64,000 nt of DNA from Acinetobacter sp. ANC 3929 (GTDB lineage: Bacteria > Pseudomonadota > Gammaproteobacteria > Pseudomonadales > Moraxellaceae): positions 726,054 to 790,053 of the forward strand of contig NZ_KB849999.1 in the NCBI RefSeq assembly GCF_000369405.1, read 5' to 3'. A program made the translations under genes and the position numbers. Shown in pieces: positions 11,307 to 21,656 of the stretch. Within the stretch, counting starts at the first letter, position 1, and the number at the start of each line of letters is the position of its first letter. The notes below the pieces were generated by a model, which did not search any database, was not told the DNA's origin, and saw only the letters and a program-made list of their open reading frames with translations.

Positions 11307-12365
11307 ATGACCCAGCAGGACTCAGGAAAAAACTCTAAATATAGCTATGTCAATCCGAGCAGCAAGTTCTTCAAGCTGTTCCTTGTCTATGACATTTTCA
11401 TGGTGTTTATTATTGTTTTTAATTTGTTCTGCTTAGGCATGAACTTTTTCTTGATGAGTAATATTGGTGCATGGTTTTTTAATACCATTCACCTCGCAAA
11501 TGTACTTGATTTCTATCGTAGTTATTTACATCCCTGGGTGATTACCACCGAAGCTTGGTTTATCATTTTTTTGATTGCTGAATTGTCGATTCGCTGGTTT
11601 CTCTCTATTGTACAAAAGCATCATGCGCGCTGGTGGTTCTTTCCTTTTATTCATTGGTACGAAATCATTGCGATTATTCCGCATTTCCGTTTTTTACGTT
11701 TATTTCGCGCGGGAATTATCGCCTACCGACTGCATGAACTGGGCTATAAAGTGGTCCCGGATGGAATTCGGGTCAAAACCCTTTTCTACTATCGTGTGGT
11801 GATGGAAGAGCTATCTGATCGTGTTGTCATTACGGTCATTGATGGGATCCGGCATGAGCTGCAAACCAGTTCCAGTCATAAAAAAATTATCCATGACCTT
11901 GTTGACCACCATCGACAATTGTTTACTGTGACGCTGTCATCCATGTTGCAAGAATCTTTGGCAACTGCTTTACAGCAACAACAACCGCTGATTACTCAAA
12001 AAGTAGGTGTCATTGTCAATCAAGCGATTGAAGATACGCCTGAACTGACGCAATTATTGCGTTTGATTCCAATTGTGGGTAGCCGAATCGAGCAGCAAAT
12101 CCAAAGTATTGGACAACGCTTAGGCGAAAATATTAGTGCAGGTTTAATTGAACCATTTACGTCGGGCTCAGCTCAAAGACCAAATGAAAATTATCAGTTC
12201 ATTGCAGAGAAAGTCAGTGAGCTGAATATCGATAATCAGTATTTAGAGGAATTGGTTGAATCAGTGGTATTTGAAAGCCTTGAAGCGATAAGAAAACAAG
12301 TAAAAGTAAAGCAATGGCAGCAGATTTTACAAGAATCTGATCAATTGGATAAAAAAGCAGAATGA
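11307..12365 (+). CDS. Membrane protein with voltage-sensor-like N-terminal domain, function unknown
   Basis: 352 residues if started at the ATG (MTQQDSGKNS); a TTG four codons upstream is possible. The N-terminal third has three or four membrane segments (around residues 22-50, 75-105 and 115-135). The last includes FRFLRLFRAGIIAYR, arginines spaced by three or four as in an S4 voltage sensor. No pore-loop selectivity filter follows. The rest is soluble and helical (HHRQLFTVTLSSMLQ, GSRIEQQIQSIGQRLGENI), suggesting an oligomeric tail. It is probably cotranscribed with the acyltransferase. The function cannot be named. Confidence 0.7.
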   Translation: MTQQDSGKNSKYSYVNPSSKFFKLFLVYDIFMVFIIVFNLFCLGMNFFLMSNIGAWFFNTIHLANVLDFYRSYLHPWVITTEAWFIIFLIAELSIRWFLSIVQKHHARWWFFPFIHWYEIIAIIPHFRFLRLFRAGIIAYRLHELGYKVVPDGIRVKTLFYYRVVMEELSDRVVITVIDGIRHELQTSSSHKKIIHDLVDHHRQLFTVTLSSMLQESLATALQQQQPLITQKVGVIVNQAIEDTPELTQLLRLIPIVGSRIEQQIQSIGQRLGENISAGLIEPFTSGSAQRPNENYQFIAEKVSELNIDNQYLEELVESVVFESLEAIRKQVKVKQWQQILQESDQLDKKAE

Positions 12366-12481
12366 TTACAAGAAAAATTACCAATCAAGCTAGAGAATTC
12401 GTGTAATTTGTTCTAGCATTTGCTTTTATTTACAACTGCTTTAACACAATAGAGCGCTTAAAAAGCCCTGAAGGATAAATT

Positions 12482-13201
12482 ATGGCTGATATACGGATTA
12501 CGGGCAGAATGGTGAATTTTAGTCGACTGACTTTCGACACAAATGACCATAATGCAATCCGACAGCAACTTACCAGCACGTTGAACGAAGGTTCTTATCT
12601 CGGAACGTTGGTCATTCTAGACAGTACCGTTGAGCAAGAGCTGATCGCATTAATTCAGCTCTTAATCGATTTAGGTTTACAGCCCATGGCCGTTATTGAT
12701 GGCATTTTGGGTGATGAGGCTCGTGCCATCCAATTCCCTGTTCTTCCTACAGATCAACCGTTACAACGGATTAAAGCATCAAAAGAACAAGTGGTTGAGC
12801 ATGCTCCTGCTAAATCAGCCGATCACTCAGCAATACAAACACCACAAAAAAATACATCGAATGCATATATCACCTCTTATCATGATGAGATTTTGCGTAC
12901 AGGCCAATGTTTGGTACAAGATCAAGGCGATATTATCCTAAATGCTGGCATGAATAGTGGATCAGAAGTGATTGCATCTGGAAATATTCACATTTACGGC
13001 AATGCTCGTGGTAGAGTCATTGCAGGTGCAGGTGGACAAGCTGCAGCACGTATTTTCTGCCATTCGCTCGAAGCAGAATTAATCTCTATTGCAGGGACGT
13101 ATTGTGTAGCAGATGATATTCCTAAAGATATGATCAAAAAGCCTGTACATATTTATTTAAATAACAAGCAAGAACTTGAATTTGAAGCCTTGCAGTTTTA
13201 A
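12482..13201 (+). CDS. minC: Septum site-determining protein MinC
   Basis: FtsZ polymerisation inhibitor, brought to the poles by MinD. 239 residues. An N-terminal FtsZ-binding domain (about 1-105) is followed by a glutamine- and serine-rich linker. The C-terminal beta-helix (about 130-225) has the conserved run [15 protein letters not shown], then [20 protein letters not shown] and [12 protein letters not shown], the MinD- and septum-binding face. First gene of a minCDE operon, with a 73-base gap before minD. Confidence 0.95.
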   Translation: MADIRITGRMVNFSRLTFDTNDHNAIRQQLTSTLNEGSYLGTLVILDSTVEQELIALIQLLIDLGLQPMAVIDGILGDEARAIQFPVLPTDQPLQRIKASKEQVVEHAPAKSADHSAIQTPQKNTSNAYITSYHDEILRTGQCLVQDQGDIILNAGMNSGSEVIASGNIHIYGNARGRVIAGAGGQAAARIFCHSLEAELISIAGTYCVADDIPKDMIKKPVHIYLNNKQELEFEALQF

Positions 13202-13274
13202 TTTAACAAATGAAGTTTTAAAAGCACCAATAAGCCCTTTTAGGGGCGTATGACCATAAATAGGAGTGGATTCG

Positions 13275-14087
13275 GTGGCCAAAATTGTTGTCGTAACGTC
13301 AGGCAAAGGTGGTGTAGGTAAAACTACAACAAGTGCATCTTTTGCAACAGGTTTAGCCCTACGTGGTCATAAAACTGTTGTGATTGATTTCGATGTGGGT
13401 TTACGTAATCTTGATTTGATCATGGGCTGCGAACGCCGCGTAGTGTATGACTTTGTCAATGTCATTAATAATGAAGCACGCCTACAACAAGCACTTATTC
13501 GTGATAAAGAGATTGAGAACTTATACATTCTCCCTGCATCACAAACACGTGATAAAGATGCATTGAGCGATGAAGGTGTTGCACGTGTGATTGATGAACT
13601 TTCTCAAGAGTTCGATTACATCATCTGTGACTCCCCTGCGGGTATCGAGCGTGGTGCGATTTTAGCAATGTATCATGCAGATGAAGCGATCATTGTAACA
13701 AACCCTGAAATCTCATCAGTACGTGACTCGGACCGTATTATTGGTATGCTTGACAGCAAGACCAAAAAAGTGGAACAAAACGAAGGCCGTATTCGTAAGC
13801 ACCTATGTATTACACGTTTTAACCCAGAGCGTGCGGATAAACAAGAAATGCTGACGATCGATGATATTTCGAAAGATATTTTACGTGTGCCAACTTTGGG
13901 TGTCATCCCTGAGTGCCCGAGCGTACTTCAAGCATCAAACGAAGGTAAACCAGTGATTCTCTATACAGAAGAAAAAGCTGGACAAGCCTATGATGACTTA
14001 GTGGCTCGCTTCCTTGGCGAAGACCGTCCTTATCGACACATTGCAGTACAGCCAAAAGGTTGGTTAGCTAGACTATTTGGAGCGTAA
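13275..14087 (+). CDS. minD: Septum site-determining ATPase MinD
   Basis: A ParA/Mrp-type ATPase that dimerises on the membrane with ATP and recruits MinC; MinE triggers hydrolysis. I take the GTG giving VAKIVVVTSGKGGVGKTTT, 8 bases after AGGAG. A GTG three codons earlier overlaps that ribosome site. This gives 270 residues, identical in length to E. coli MinD. The deviant Walker A GKGGVGKTT is at residues about 10-18, the switch region DFDVGLRNLD near 40, and the C-terminal amphipathic membrane helix (KGWLARLFGA) is present. minE begins 2 bases after the stop. Confidence 0.97.
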   Translation: MAKIVVVTSGKGGVGKTTTSASFATGLALRGHKTVVIDFDVGLRNLDLIMGCERRVVYDFVNVINNEARLQQALIRDKEIENLYILPASQTRDKDALSDEGVARVIDELSQEFDYIICDSPAGIERGAILAMYHADEAIIVTNPEISSVRDSDRIIGMLDSKTKKVEQNEGRIRKHLCITRFNPERADKQEMLTIDDISKDILRVPTLGVIPECPSVLQASNEGKPVILYTEEKAGQAYDDLVARFLGEDRPYRHIAVQPKGWLARLFGA

Positions 14088-14089
14088 TT

Positions 14090-14362
14090 ATGGCAGGATT
14101 CTGGAGTAAACTTTTTAGCAGTGATGAAAAACCATCAAGTGCACAAACTGCCAAAGATCGTTTAAAGGTAATTGTTGCCTCTGAACAAGGTTTAGGTCGT
14201 CGCCTAGGCCAAGACAAAATCGACCAGATGAAAAAAGAAATCATGCAGGTTGTGAGTCGTTATGTTCGTGGTGTGGATGAACAGCATATTCAAATGCAAG
14301 TTCGTTCAGAAGCAAATATCGAAATGTTAGAAATGAATATCAATTTACCTGAAGATCGATAG
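14090..14362 (+). CDS. minE: Cell division topological specificity factor MinE
   Basis: A 90-residue activator of MinD ATPase that makes the Min system oscillate. An N-terminal membrane-targeting and contact helix (MAGFWSKLFSS, then AKDRLKVIVASEQG) is followed by the C-terminal dimerisation domain ending in EMLEMNINLPED. It follows minD by two bases and ends the operon. Confidence 0.95.
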   Translation: MAGFWSKLFSSDEKPSSAQTAKDRLKVIVASEQGLGRRLGQDKIDQMKKEIMQVVSRYVRGVDEQHIQMQVRSEANIEMLEMNINLPEDR

Positions 14363-14484
14363 AAGTTTTTTCATTAGCGATTTTTCGCAAATAAAGGCAG
14401 AATACGTGGGTGGATTTGGAAAGTAGGACTTTCCCCACTACAAGTATTTTGCCTTTATTATTTTATAAGACTGAGGAGATTGTC

Positions 14485-14772
14485 ATGGCATTATCACAGC
14501 CAGCAACTTTCAATGAAGAATGGTCAGATGAGCGTGTGTTTGCCTATCTTAACCAACTTCCTCCAACTGGCGTAAATGCTGACTTTCATGTGCTCTACCA
14601 TGCATTCAAACATATGCGTCCGAATGATTATGAACGCTTGATTACCCAGTTTTTGGCTGATGGTCGTGATCTCAATGCAACCAATCCTGAAGGACAGCGC
14701 ATTCATGATGTGATTGCACAGTTCCCACGCCAAAAAGATGGTTTCTTGGAAGTTTTGGCAAAGTTTGCTTAA
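14485..14772 (+). CDS. PA4642-family conserved hypothetical protein
   Basis: 95 residues from the ATG giving MALSQPATFNEEWSDERV, with TGAGGAG 7 bases upstream. An upstream in-frame start (position 14410) lacks a ribosome site and is rejected. It is a soluble, mostly helical protein with the recognisable core VFAYLNQLPP, HVLYHAFKHMRP and FLADGRDLNATN, as in the small Pseudomonas family named after PA4642. No biochemical role is known to me. It lies alone between minE and a bidirectional terminator. Confidence 0.75.
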   Translation: MALSQPATFNEEWSDERVFAYLNQLPPTGVNADFHVLYHAFKHMRPNDYERLITQFLADGRDLNATNPEGQRIHDVIAQFPRQKDGFLEVLAKFA

Positions 14773-14803
14773 ATACTAAAAAATAAAACCATATCGCAGC
14801 AAT

Positions 14804-14833
14804 AAAAAAGCCTCTATCACTAGAGGCTTTTTT
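14804..14833. terminator. Bidirectional terminator between the PA4642-type gene and ftsK
   Basis: AAAAAAGCCTCTA and TAGAGGCTTTTTT pair around a 4-base loop, with a U-run available to both converging transcripts. Confidence 0.92.
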
Positions 14834-14848
14834 ATTAGGCTTTTCAGA

Positions 14849-17800
14849 TTAAACTAGAATATCGCGCTTACCATTTGCGCCCATCGAGCTCACGATTCCG
14901 TTCTCTTCCATTTGGTCGATAATTCGTGCTGCACGGTTATAGCCCAAGCTAAATTTACGCTGTAACGATGAGGTTGATGCTTTACGTGTTTCTAATACGA
15001 AGGATACACATTGGTCATAAAGTGCATCACGACTTGGATCACCATCACCATCTTCAAAACCACGTGATGTCGGTTCTTCATCAAATGGAGTCAGAATTTC
15101 ATCCACATAGTCTGGTTCACCACGTTCACGCCAAGCATCACAAATGCGGTTGACTTCATCATCACTAATGAAGGCCCCGTGTACACGCTCAGGCTCAATT
15201 TTACCAGGGCCAAGAAACAGCATATCACCATGACCGAGCAAGTCTTCTGCCCCGCCCGCATCCAGAATGGTACGTGAGTCAATCTTACTGTTCACACGTA
15301 ATGCGACACGGGTTGGGATATTGGCTTTGATCAAACCTGTAATCACATCTACCGATGGACGCTGAGTTGCAAGTAAAAGGTGAATACCTGCGGCACGAGA
15401 TTTCTGTGCCAGACGAGTAATCATTTCTTCAGCTTTTTTACCCACTTGCATGATCATGTCAGCAAATTCATCTGCAACAATTACAATCGACGGTAAAGGC
15501 GCTAAACGTGGTGCCCGCTCACCTACAACTGAATCGCTGGCTTTCCATGTCGGATCAATCAGATCCTCTCCATTAGCAATTGCTTCTTCAACTTTACGGT
15601 TATAGTCGCTCAATTTACGAATTTTTAGGAATGACATGAGTTTATAACGACGTTCCATTTCATTGACACACCAATTGAGCGCACTGACCGCATCTTTCAT
15701 ATCAGTTACAACAGGTGTTAACAAATGTGGAATATCATTATAGTTGGCTAATTCAAGCTGCTTTGGATCGATCAGAATCAAACGTAACTGGTCGGGTGTG
15801 TATTTCAATAACATCGAAAGAATCATCGAGTTGACTGCAACTGATTTACCTGAACCTGTCGTTCCCGCAACCAACATATGCGGTGCTTTGCCGAGGTCAG
15901 TAATTACTGGATTGCCTGAAATATCTTTACCCATCGCCATAGAGAGCAAACCCGCAGGGTCTTCAAAAGCAGGCGTTTTCAATAACTCAATCAAACGTAC
16001 CATTTCACGAGCACTGTTTGGTACTTCAATCCCGATATACGGTTTACCCGGAATAACTTCAACCACACGGACAGAAGCCATCGACATAGAACGTGCTAAA
16101 TCGCGGGAAATATTGGTGACTTTAGACGCTTTCACACCAGGCGCAAGATCCAGTTCAAAACGCGTAACAACAGGACCCGGCTGAGCTTCTACCACCTGTG
16201 CTTTTACGTTAAATTCTTGCAACTTGATCTCAAGCAATTCAGAAAGTCGTGACAATTGCTCGGCTGTAAAGTTCACTTTCTTATTTGGATCAACTTCATC
16301 CAATAGCTCTAAACCTGGCAAAGTTGGTAAATCACGGCGTTTTTGTGCGACTTGCATTGAACGTGACATTGGACGGCCAAATGCATCTGTCAATGGTGCA
16401 TCCAAATCAAAGTCATCTTCAATTTCTAAATCAGACTCAGGCTCGGCTTTACCCGCGGTTTCTTGCCAAGCTTCAATGAAAGCTTCTTTAGATAAAGTCT
16501 CTTTGGCTACTGAATTCACTTCAATCGGTGCCTTCACGAAAGCAGATGATTGCGCATAGCTGGTGCTTCGAGGACTGCTATTTTCAGGTTCATCATCCAC
16601 CAGAAGATCATTAAAATCGTCTCGTTCTTCTCGAATACGATTGTGGGTTTCATCTTGAGCTGACGTTTGAATTGGAGAAGAATATGATTGCTGTGTTATT
16701 TCTGTCGATCGTGCAGACTCGGTAATTAAAGCTTCGATATCTGCTTCAAACTCAGCTTCAGGTACATGATGATTTGCAGTTGCGACAGGCTCTTGTGTAA
16801 ATGGGGTGTGCAAATCTGTCGCAGTCTTACTATTCGGTACAGCAGCCAACAATTCATCAAAGATTTGATCATCATTCCAATCTAAGTTGCTGGTATTTGC
16901 GTGTTGTGCTGACAAATCTGTACGTGCCGAAGGCGCGTAATTCGTAGCAGCATTGGCCGAATCATCAGCAGCTCTTAATAATGCATCAATCTCCTGCTTA
17001 TGGCTGGCATCATCATGTTGTAATGCACGCCATACTTCACCCGTTTGCACCAGACGTTGACTTTCTGTTTCAAACTGATGAGCGCGCTGTAAGGTCTGTT
17101 CAAAATCTTCGACCTGTTCTACAACTTGAGCTTGAGAACTGTGCTGTTGCTCTTTGGCTACAACATCGGCAAATAATTTTTCAGCCATCAATTGATGATG
17201 TGAATCATCAATTTTAATCAGTTTTGCCTGAACTTGAGCTGTCTTATCTTGAACAGGACTTTGTTCTGGATCTAGCTGAACCTGTTCTTTATTTTTAATA
17301 ACTGGTGTTTCAGCTGTTACCAATTGCTCAGTGAGATCATAAGCAGACTCGTGCTGCGGCACATTTTTATAAAATAAATCTTGTAAATATGCAGGCGTAT
17401 TTTTCAGAGTGATCCAAGTCTTATTCCACTGGATCCCAAAGGCTAAGGTGAGCAATAGAATGCTGAATGCCAGCAAGAACAGGGTCGCACCGTAAATCGT
17501 TAATAATCGAGATAAACTCTGCCCCAACTCATAACCAATAATGCCGCCTGCTGCATTGTCCAATGTATCCGCTGGTGTATTCCAATGCAGATACAATAAA
17601 CTGGAAATTGAAAGAATTAAGAAGAACTGGGCAGCATAACGAAATGGACGGTTTAAAAAGCTTCTTGGCCACCAGACCTGAATGGCCTCGATAAACAGGA
17701 ACAGCGGAATAAGCAAGCTTGCCCAGCCCAAAAATCCAAACAGTAAATCTGCGATCCAAGCACCTGCTACACCACTTGCGTTTGAGACCTGTTGGGTATC

Positions 17801-17932
17801 ACTGGAAATATGCATCCAACCCGGATCAAACGGTGTATAAGTCACAGTGGCAAGAAATAAATAAATGCCAAAAGAAATCAAAAATAATGTCATTAAAAAG
17901 CGTTGTGCATAAACACTTGACACCGCAGTCAT
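14849..17932 (-). CDS. ftsK: DNA translocase FtsK
   Basis: Couples division with chromosome-dimer resolution by pumping DNA toward XerCD at the septum. At 1027 residues it has four N-terminal membrane segments (about 11-30, 54-85, 98-116, 134-160). A long acidic and Gln-rich linker (about 185-540) is of the short Pseudomonas kind. The RecA-like motor follows, with Walker A GTTGSGKSVAVN near 688, Walker B IVIVADEFADMI and the sensor segment LLLATQRPSVDVITG. The winged-helix gamma domain (RKASTSSLQRKFSLGYNRA) at about 965-1027 reads KOPS. AGGA precedes the ATG. trxB is divergent, as in Pseudomonas. Confidence 0.95.
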   Translation of the reverse strand: MTAVSSVYAQRFLMTLFLISFGIYLFLATVTYTPFDPGWMHISSDTQQVSNASGVAGAWIADLLFGFLGWASLLIPLFLFIEAIQVWWPRSFLNRPFRYAAQFFLILSISSLLYLHWNTPADTLDNAAGGIIGYELGQSLSRLLTIYGATLFLLAFSILLLTLAFGIQWNKTWITLKNTPAYLQDLFYKNVPQHESAYDLTEQLVTAETPVIKNKEQVQLDPEQSPVQDKTAQVQAKLIKIDDSHHQLMAEKLFADVVAKEQQHSSQAQVVEQVEDFEQTLQRAHQFETESQRLVQTGEVWRALQHDDASHKQEIDALLRAADDSANAATNYAPSARTDLSAQHANTSNLDWNDDQIFDELLAAVPNSKTATDLHTPFTQEPVATANHHVPEAEFEADIEALITESARSTEITQQSYSSPIQTSAQDETHNRIREERDDFNDLLVDDEPENSSPRSTSYAQSSAFVKAPIEVNSVAKETLSKEAFIEAWQETAGKAEPESDLEIEDDFDLDAPLTDAFGRPMSRSMQVAQKRRDLPTLPGLELLDEVDPNKKVNFTAEQLSRLSELLEIKLQEFNVKAQVVEAQPGPVVTRFELDLAPGVKASKVTNISRDLARSMSMASVRVVEVIPGKPYIGIEVPNSAREMVRLIELLKTPAFEDPAGLLSMAMGKDISGNPVITDLGKAPHMLVAGTTGSGKSVAVNSMILSMLLKYTPDQLRLILIDPKQLELANYNDIPHLLTPVVTDMKDAVSALNWCVNEMERRYKLMSFLKIRKLSDYNRKVEEAIANGEDLIDPTWKASDSVVGERAPRLAPLPSIVIVADEFADMIMQVGKKAEEMITRLAQKSRAAGIHLLLATQRPSVDVITGLIKANIPTRVALRVNSKIDSRTILDAGGAEDLLGHGDMLFLGPGKIEPERVHGAFISDDEVNRICDAWRERGEPDYVDEILTPFDEEPTSRGFEDGDGDPSRDALYDQCVSFVLETRKASTSSLQRKFSLGYNRAARIIDQMEENGIVSSMGANGKRDILV

Positions 17933-18144
17933 ATACAGTCCTGTAACCCAATTCGTTATTTGTTAGTATCTTTTAAGGTCTAAATTACCTTAATCAATAA
18001 GTTTTATATTATGCACTCGTTCTTACAAAAAAGATGCACGATTGTTTACTGTTGTTGTTAACATCCTGCTCGGATATAGCTCAATTCGATTGAGTTAATC
18101 AGTATTATCCCGATGGATTTAGCCCACTCCCCTTCGGATTCACG

Positions 18145-18150
18145 TATAAT
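18145..18150 (+). promoter_or_regulatory. Candidate -10 element for trxB
   Basis: A perfect TATAAT lies 35 bases before the trxB start, but no good -35 hexamer lies 16-18 bases upstream. Called on the -10 and its position only. Confidence 0.35.
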
Positions 18151-18169
18151 TTTAGCAGTTTTAATATAA

Positions 18170-19135
<966 letters not shown>

Positions 19136-19151
19136 TCAGGCCAAAATTCAA

Positions 19152-19178
19152 GAACCACCAGACTTTGGTGGTTTTTTT
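19152..19178 (+). terminator. Intrinsic terminator after trxB
   Basis: ACCACCA and TGGTGGT pair around a short loop and are followed by seven T. Confidence 0.88.
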
Positions 19179-19253
19179 ATGCCTGCGTCCCTACAATCAA
19201 AAAAATGATGACTTTTTAAATCTACATTTTTAGATAATTGATAGGGTAAATAA

Positions 19254-20810
19254 ATGACAACAACATGGACGAACGGCTATCAAACTGAGGTGAACTATAC
19301 TTATGGCTATTATCGTGACCTCAGTCCGAATTTTCAAAAGTTTTGCTTATTGTTAAATGGTATTGATAGCCCCGACTTTCAGGAAAACCAAAGCCATTGC
19401 GAACTTGGTTTTGGTCAAGGTGTCAGCATTAATATTCATGCAACTTGCAACGAAGCAAAGTTTTACGGTACAGATTTTAACCCTGCCCATGCAGCGCATG
19501 CGAATCAACTGGCTGAACAAAGTAAGACTGAACATTATTTTTATGATGATAGCTTTGAAGAATTGCTCAATCGCCAAGACTTACCGATGTTTGACTCAAT
19601 CAGTTTGCATGGGATCTGGAGTTGGATTAGCTATGAAAACCAGCACATTATTTTAAAATTTATCCGTAAATTTTTAAAACCGAATGGTATTGTCTATATC
19701 AGCTATAACTGCGTGACTGGTTGGGCTGCCAATATGCCGATCCGAGAGCTGTTCCATAGCCACTTCAAATTCAATAGCAAAAGTACCAATCCCTTACAAA
19801 AGGTCAGTGAAGCCCTCAGCTTCAGCGAAGACCTACTTAAACAGAACCCTATTTTTGCACAACGCAATCCCAATACCGTACAAAAAGTCGCTGATTTAAA
19901 ACAGCAAAATCCGAATTATTTGATTCATGAATATTTAAATCAAGATTGGCAATGTTTTTCTTTCCAGCAAATTGTGAGGATTTTAGATGAAATCAAGCTA
20001 TCTTATGCAGGTTCAACCGATCTAAGTACTCACTTAGATAACATCAATTTTTCAGAACAACACCAAGCATTTTTAAACGCCATTGAACACCCAGTTTTCA
20101 AAGAACAATGCCGAGATTATTTTGCCAACACGCAATTTAGACGTGACCTGTTTATTCGCGGTAAAAACAATTTAACCCCATTACAGGTACAAGAGCGACT
20201 GCGTAACACAGCTTTTGTATTGCTAACGGCTAAGGAACAACTACCAAACAACATCAATGGCTTATTAGGCACCTTTAATTTAATCGAGGAAATCTACACG
20301 CCAATTGGTGATAAATTCGCACAGGAAAACTATCGACCTTTGACCATTGCGGAATTAGAGCAAAGTTTCCCACAGTTAAATTATGCAAAAATTCTCAACG
20401 CCTTGGTAATTTTATCACACCTCGGTTTGGCCCAACCTTGTCAAACATTGGAACCAAAACAAGAAACGTTGCAACAGTGTCATCGTTTAAATCACTATTT
20501 ACTCAAGCAAGCCAACTTTCATCAAAACTATAGTGTCTTAATCAGCCCATTAACGGGTATTGGCATCCCAACTGAGCATTTCTATCAATTGTTCTACCGT
20601 GCACATTTTATTGATGGCTTAGCGTCAGCGAGTGACTTTGCACATTATGTTCAGGATGTCATCAGTCAACTGAATTGGTTGGTCTTGGACAGTGACGGAA
20701 AAACCGTTAGTGATCGAGAAAAAAGTCTCGAAATTATTCAAGCCAAAGCGCAGCTTTTCTTGGATAGTAACAAACTACAAATTGCTAAACAGCTATGCTT
20801 ATTTAATTAA
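19254..20810 (+). CDS. Class I SAM-dependent methyltransferase with C-terminal regulatory domain
   Basis: 518 residues. The N-terminal Rossmann methyltransferase (about 1-215) shows LGFGQGVSINIHA (SAM motif I, GxGxG variant) near residue 51, FYGTDFNPAHA near 70, and SLHGIWSWI near 118. A strand carrying IVYISYNCVTGW follows. From about 220 comes the domain Pfam calls MethyTransf_Reg, then a further unassigned helical C-terminus. The acceptor substrate is unknown; other members are found near polysaccharide or protein-modification genes, but here the neighbours are trxB and aat. Probably a single-gene unit. Confidence 0.8.
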   Translation: MTTTWTNGYQTEVNYTYGYYRDLSPNFQKFCLLLNGIDSPDFQENQSHCELGFGQGVSINIHATCNEAKFYGTDFNPAHAAHANQLAEQSKTEHYFYDDSFEELLNRQDLPMFDSISLHGIWSWISYENQHIILKFIRKFLKPNGIVYISYNCVTGWAANMPIRELFHSHFKFNSKSTNPLQKVSEALSFSEDLLKQNPIFAQRNPNTVQKVADLKQQNPNYLIHEYLNQDWQCFSFQQIVRILDEIKLSYAGSTDLSTHLDNINFSEQHQAFLNAIEHPVFKEQCRDYFANTQFRRDLFIRGKNNLTPLQVQERLRNTAFVLLTAKEQLPNNINGLLGTFNLIEEIYTPIGDKFAQENYRPLTIAELEQSFPQLNYAKILNALVILSHLGLAQPCQTLEPKQETLQQCHRLNHYLLKQANFHQNYSVLISPLTGIGIPTEHFYQLFYRAHFIDGLASASDFAHYVQDVISQLNWLVLDSDGKTVSDREKSLEIIQAKAQLFLDSNKLQIAKQLCLFN

Positions 20811-20819
20811 ACTCGCAAG

Positions 20820-20850
20820 GGGAATGACAATGCCAAAGATTGCCATTCCC
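20820..20850 (+). terminator. Hairpin between the methyltransferase gene and aat
   Basis: GGGAATG and CATTCCC, extended by CAAT/ATTG inside with one mismatch, form a near-perfect 31-base hairpin 9 bases past the methyltransferase stop. There is no T-run after it, so termination is uncertain. It may instead stabilise a 3' end. Confidence 0.45.
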
Positions 20851-20896
20851 TACAACTTCAGTTAGCTTAGAATCAGTCTCATTAATTTTTCCTTCT

Positions 20897-21628
20897 ATGC
20901 AACAGCTTCCACCCTCGCAATATATATTCCCTAATCCAATTGAAGCAGATCCAGAAGGTCAAGGATTTATCTGCATCGGCGCAGACCTGTCCCCCTCGAC
21001 TTTATTTGAAGCCTATACGCATGGCCTATTTCCTTGGTTTAATGAAGACGAGCCAATTTGCTGGTGGAGTCCTGAACCACGTTGCATTATCGAGCCACAT
21101 GTTTACAAACCAAGTAAATCTTTAATTCGAAATATGAAAAAGCATGATTATCGAATTACCATTAACCATGCTTTTGAAGACGTGATTCGTTCTTGTTCGT
21201 TGCCTCGGAGCTATGCCAATGAAACATGGATTAGTAAAGATATCATTGCAGGCTATTGCGCCTTGTTCGAAGCAGGATATGCGTACAGTGTTGAAGTCTG
21301 GCAGCAGGATAACTTGGTTGGCGGACTCTATGGTGTCAGTATTGGTAAAGGCTGTTTCGGTGAATCGATGTTTAGCACTGAAACTGATGTTTCTAAAATG
21401 GCATTCTATACGCTGATGCTGATTGGACAGGAAAATCAACTGCCTTGGATTGACTGCCAATTGGTCAATGATCACCTTTTAAGCCTCGGCGCGAGTACAC
21501 TTTCTCGCCAAGACTATCTTAAATCGTTACAAGATGTAATTATTGCCCCCTCTATCAATTGGAAAAGTTATCAAGAACGTGTATTTTCAAGTAAAACAAT
21601 AGCAGTTTTTGCAAAATTAGACGGTTAA
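20897..21628 (+). CDS. aat: Leucyl/phenylalanyl-tRNA--protein transferase
   Basis: Moves Leu or Phe from tRNA onto proteins with N-terminal Lys or Arg, marking them for ClpAP (N-degron pathway). 243 residues from the ATG giving [14 protein letters not shown], which lines up with the usual N-terminus (...IAFPSP) just before GADLSP. An in-frame TTG 19 codons upstream would put the start inside a hairpin and is disfavoured. Family marks are [20 protein letters not shown] near residue 47, HSCS-type EVIRSC region, and [21 protein letters not shown] near 140. bpt follows after 28 bases; the pair is conserved in Pseudomonas. Confidence 0.92.
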   Translation: MQQLPPSQYIFPNPIEADPEGQGFICIGADLSPSTLFEAYTHGLFPWFNEDEPICWWSPEPRCIIEPHVYKPSKSLIRNMKKHDYRITINHAFEDVIRSCSLPRSYANETWISKDIIAGYCALFEAGYAYSVEVWQQDNLVGGLYGVSIGKGCFGESMFSTETDVSKMAFYTLMLIGQENQLPWIDCQLVNDHLLSLGASTLSRQDYLKSLQDVIIAPSINWKSYQERVFSSKTIAVFAKLDG

Positions 21629-21656
21629 CGGATTAACACCTTGGAGGGACAGATTA

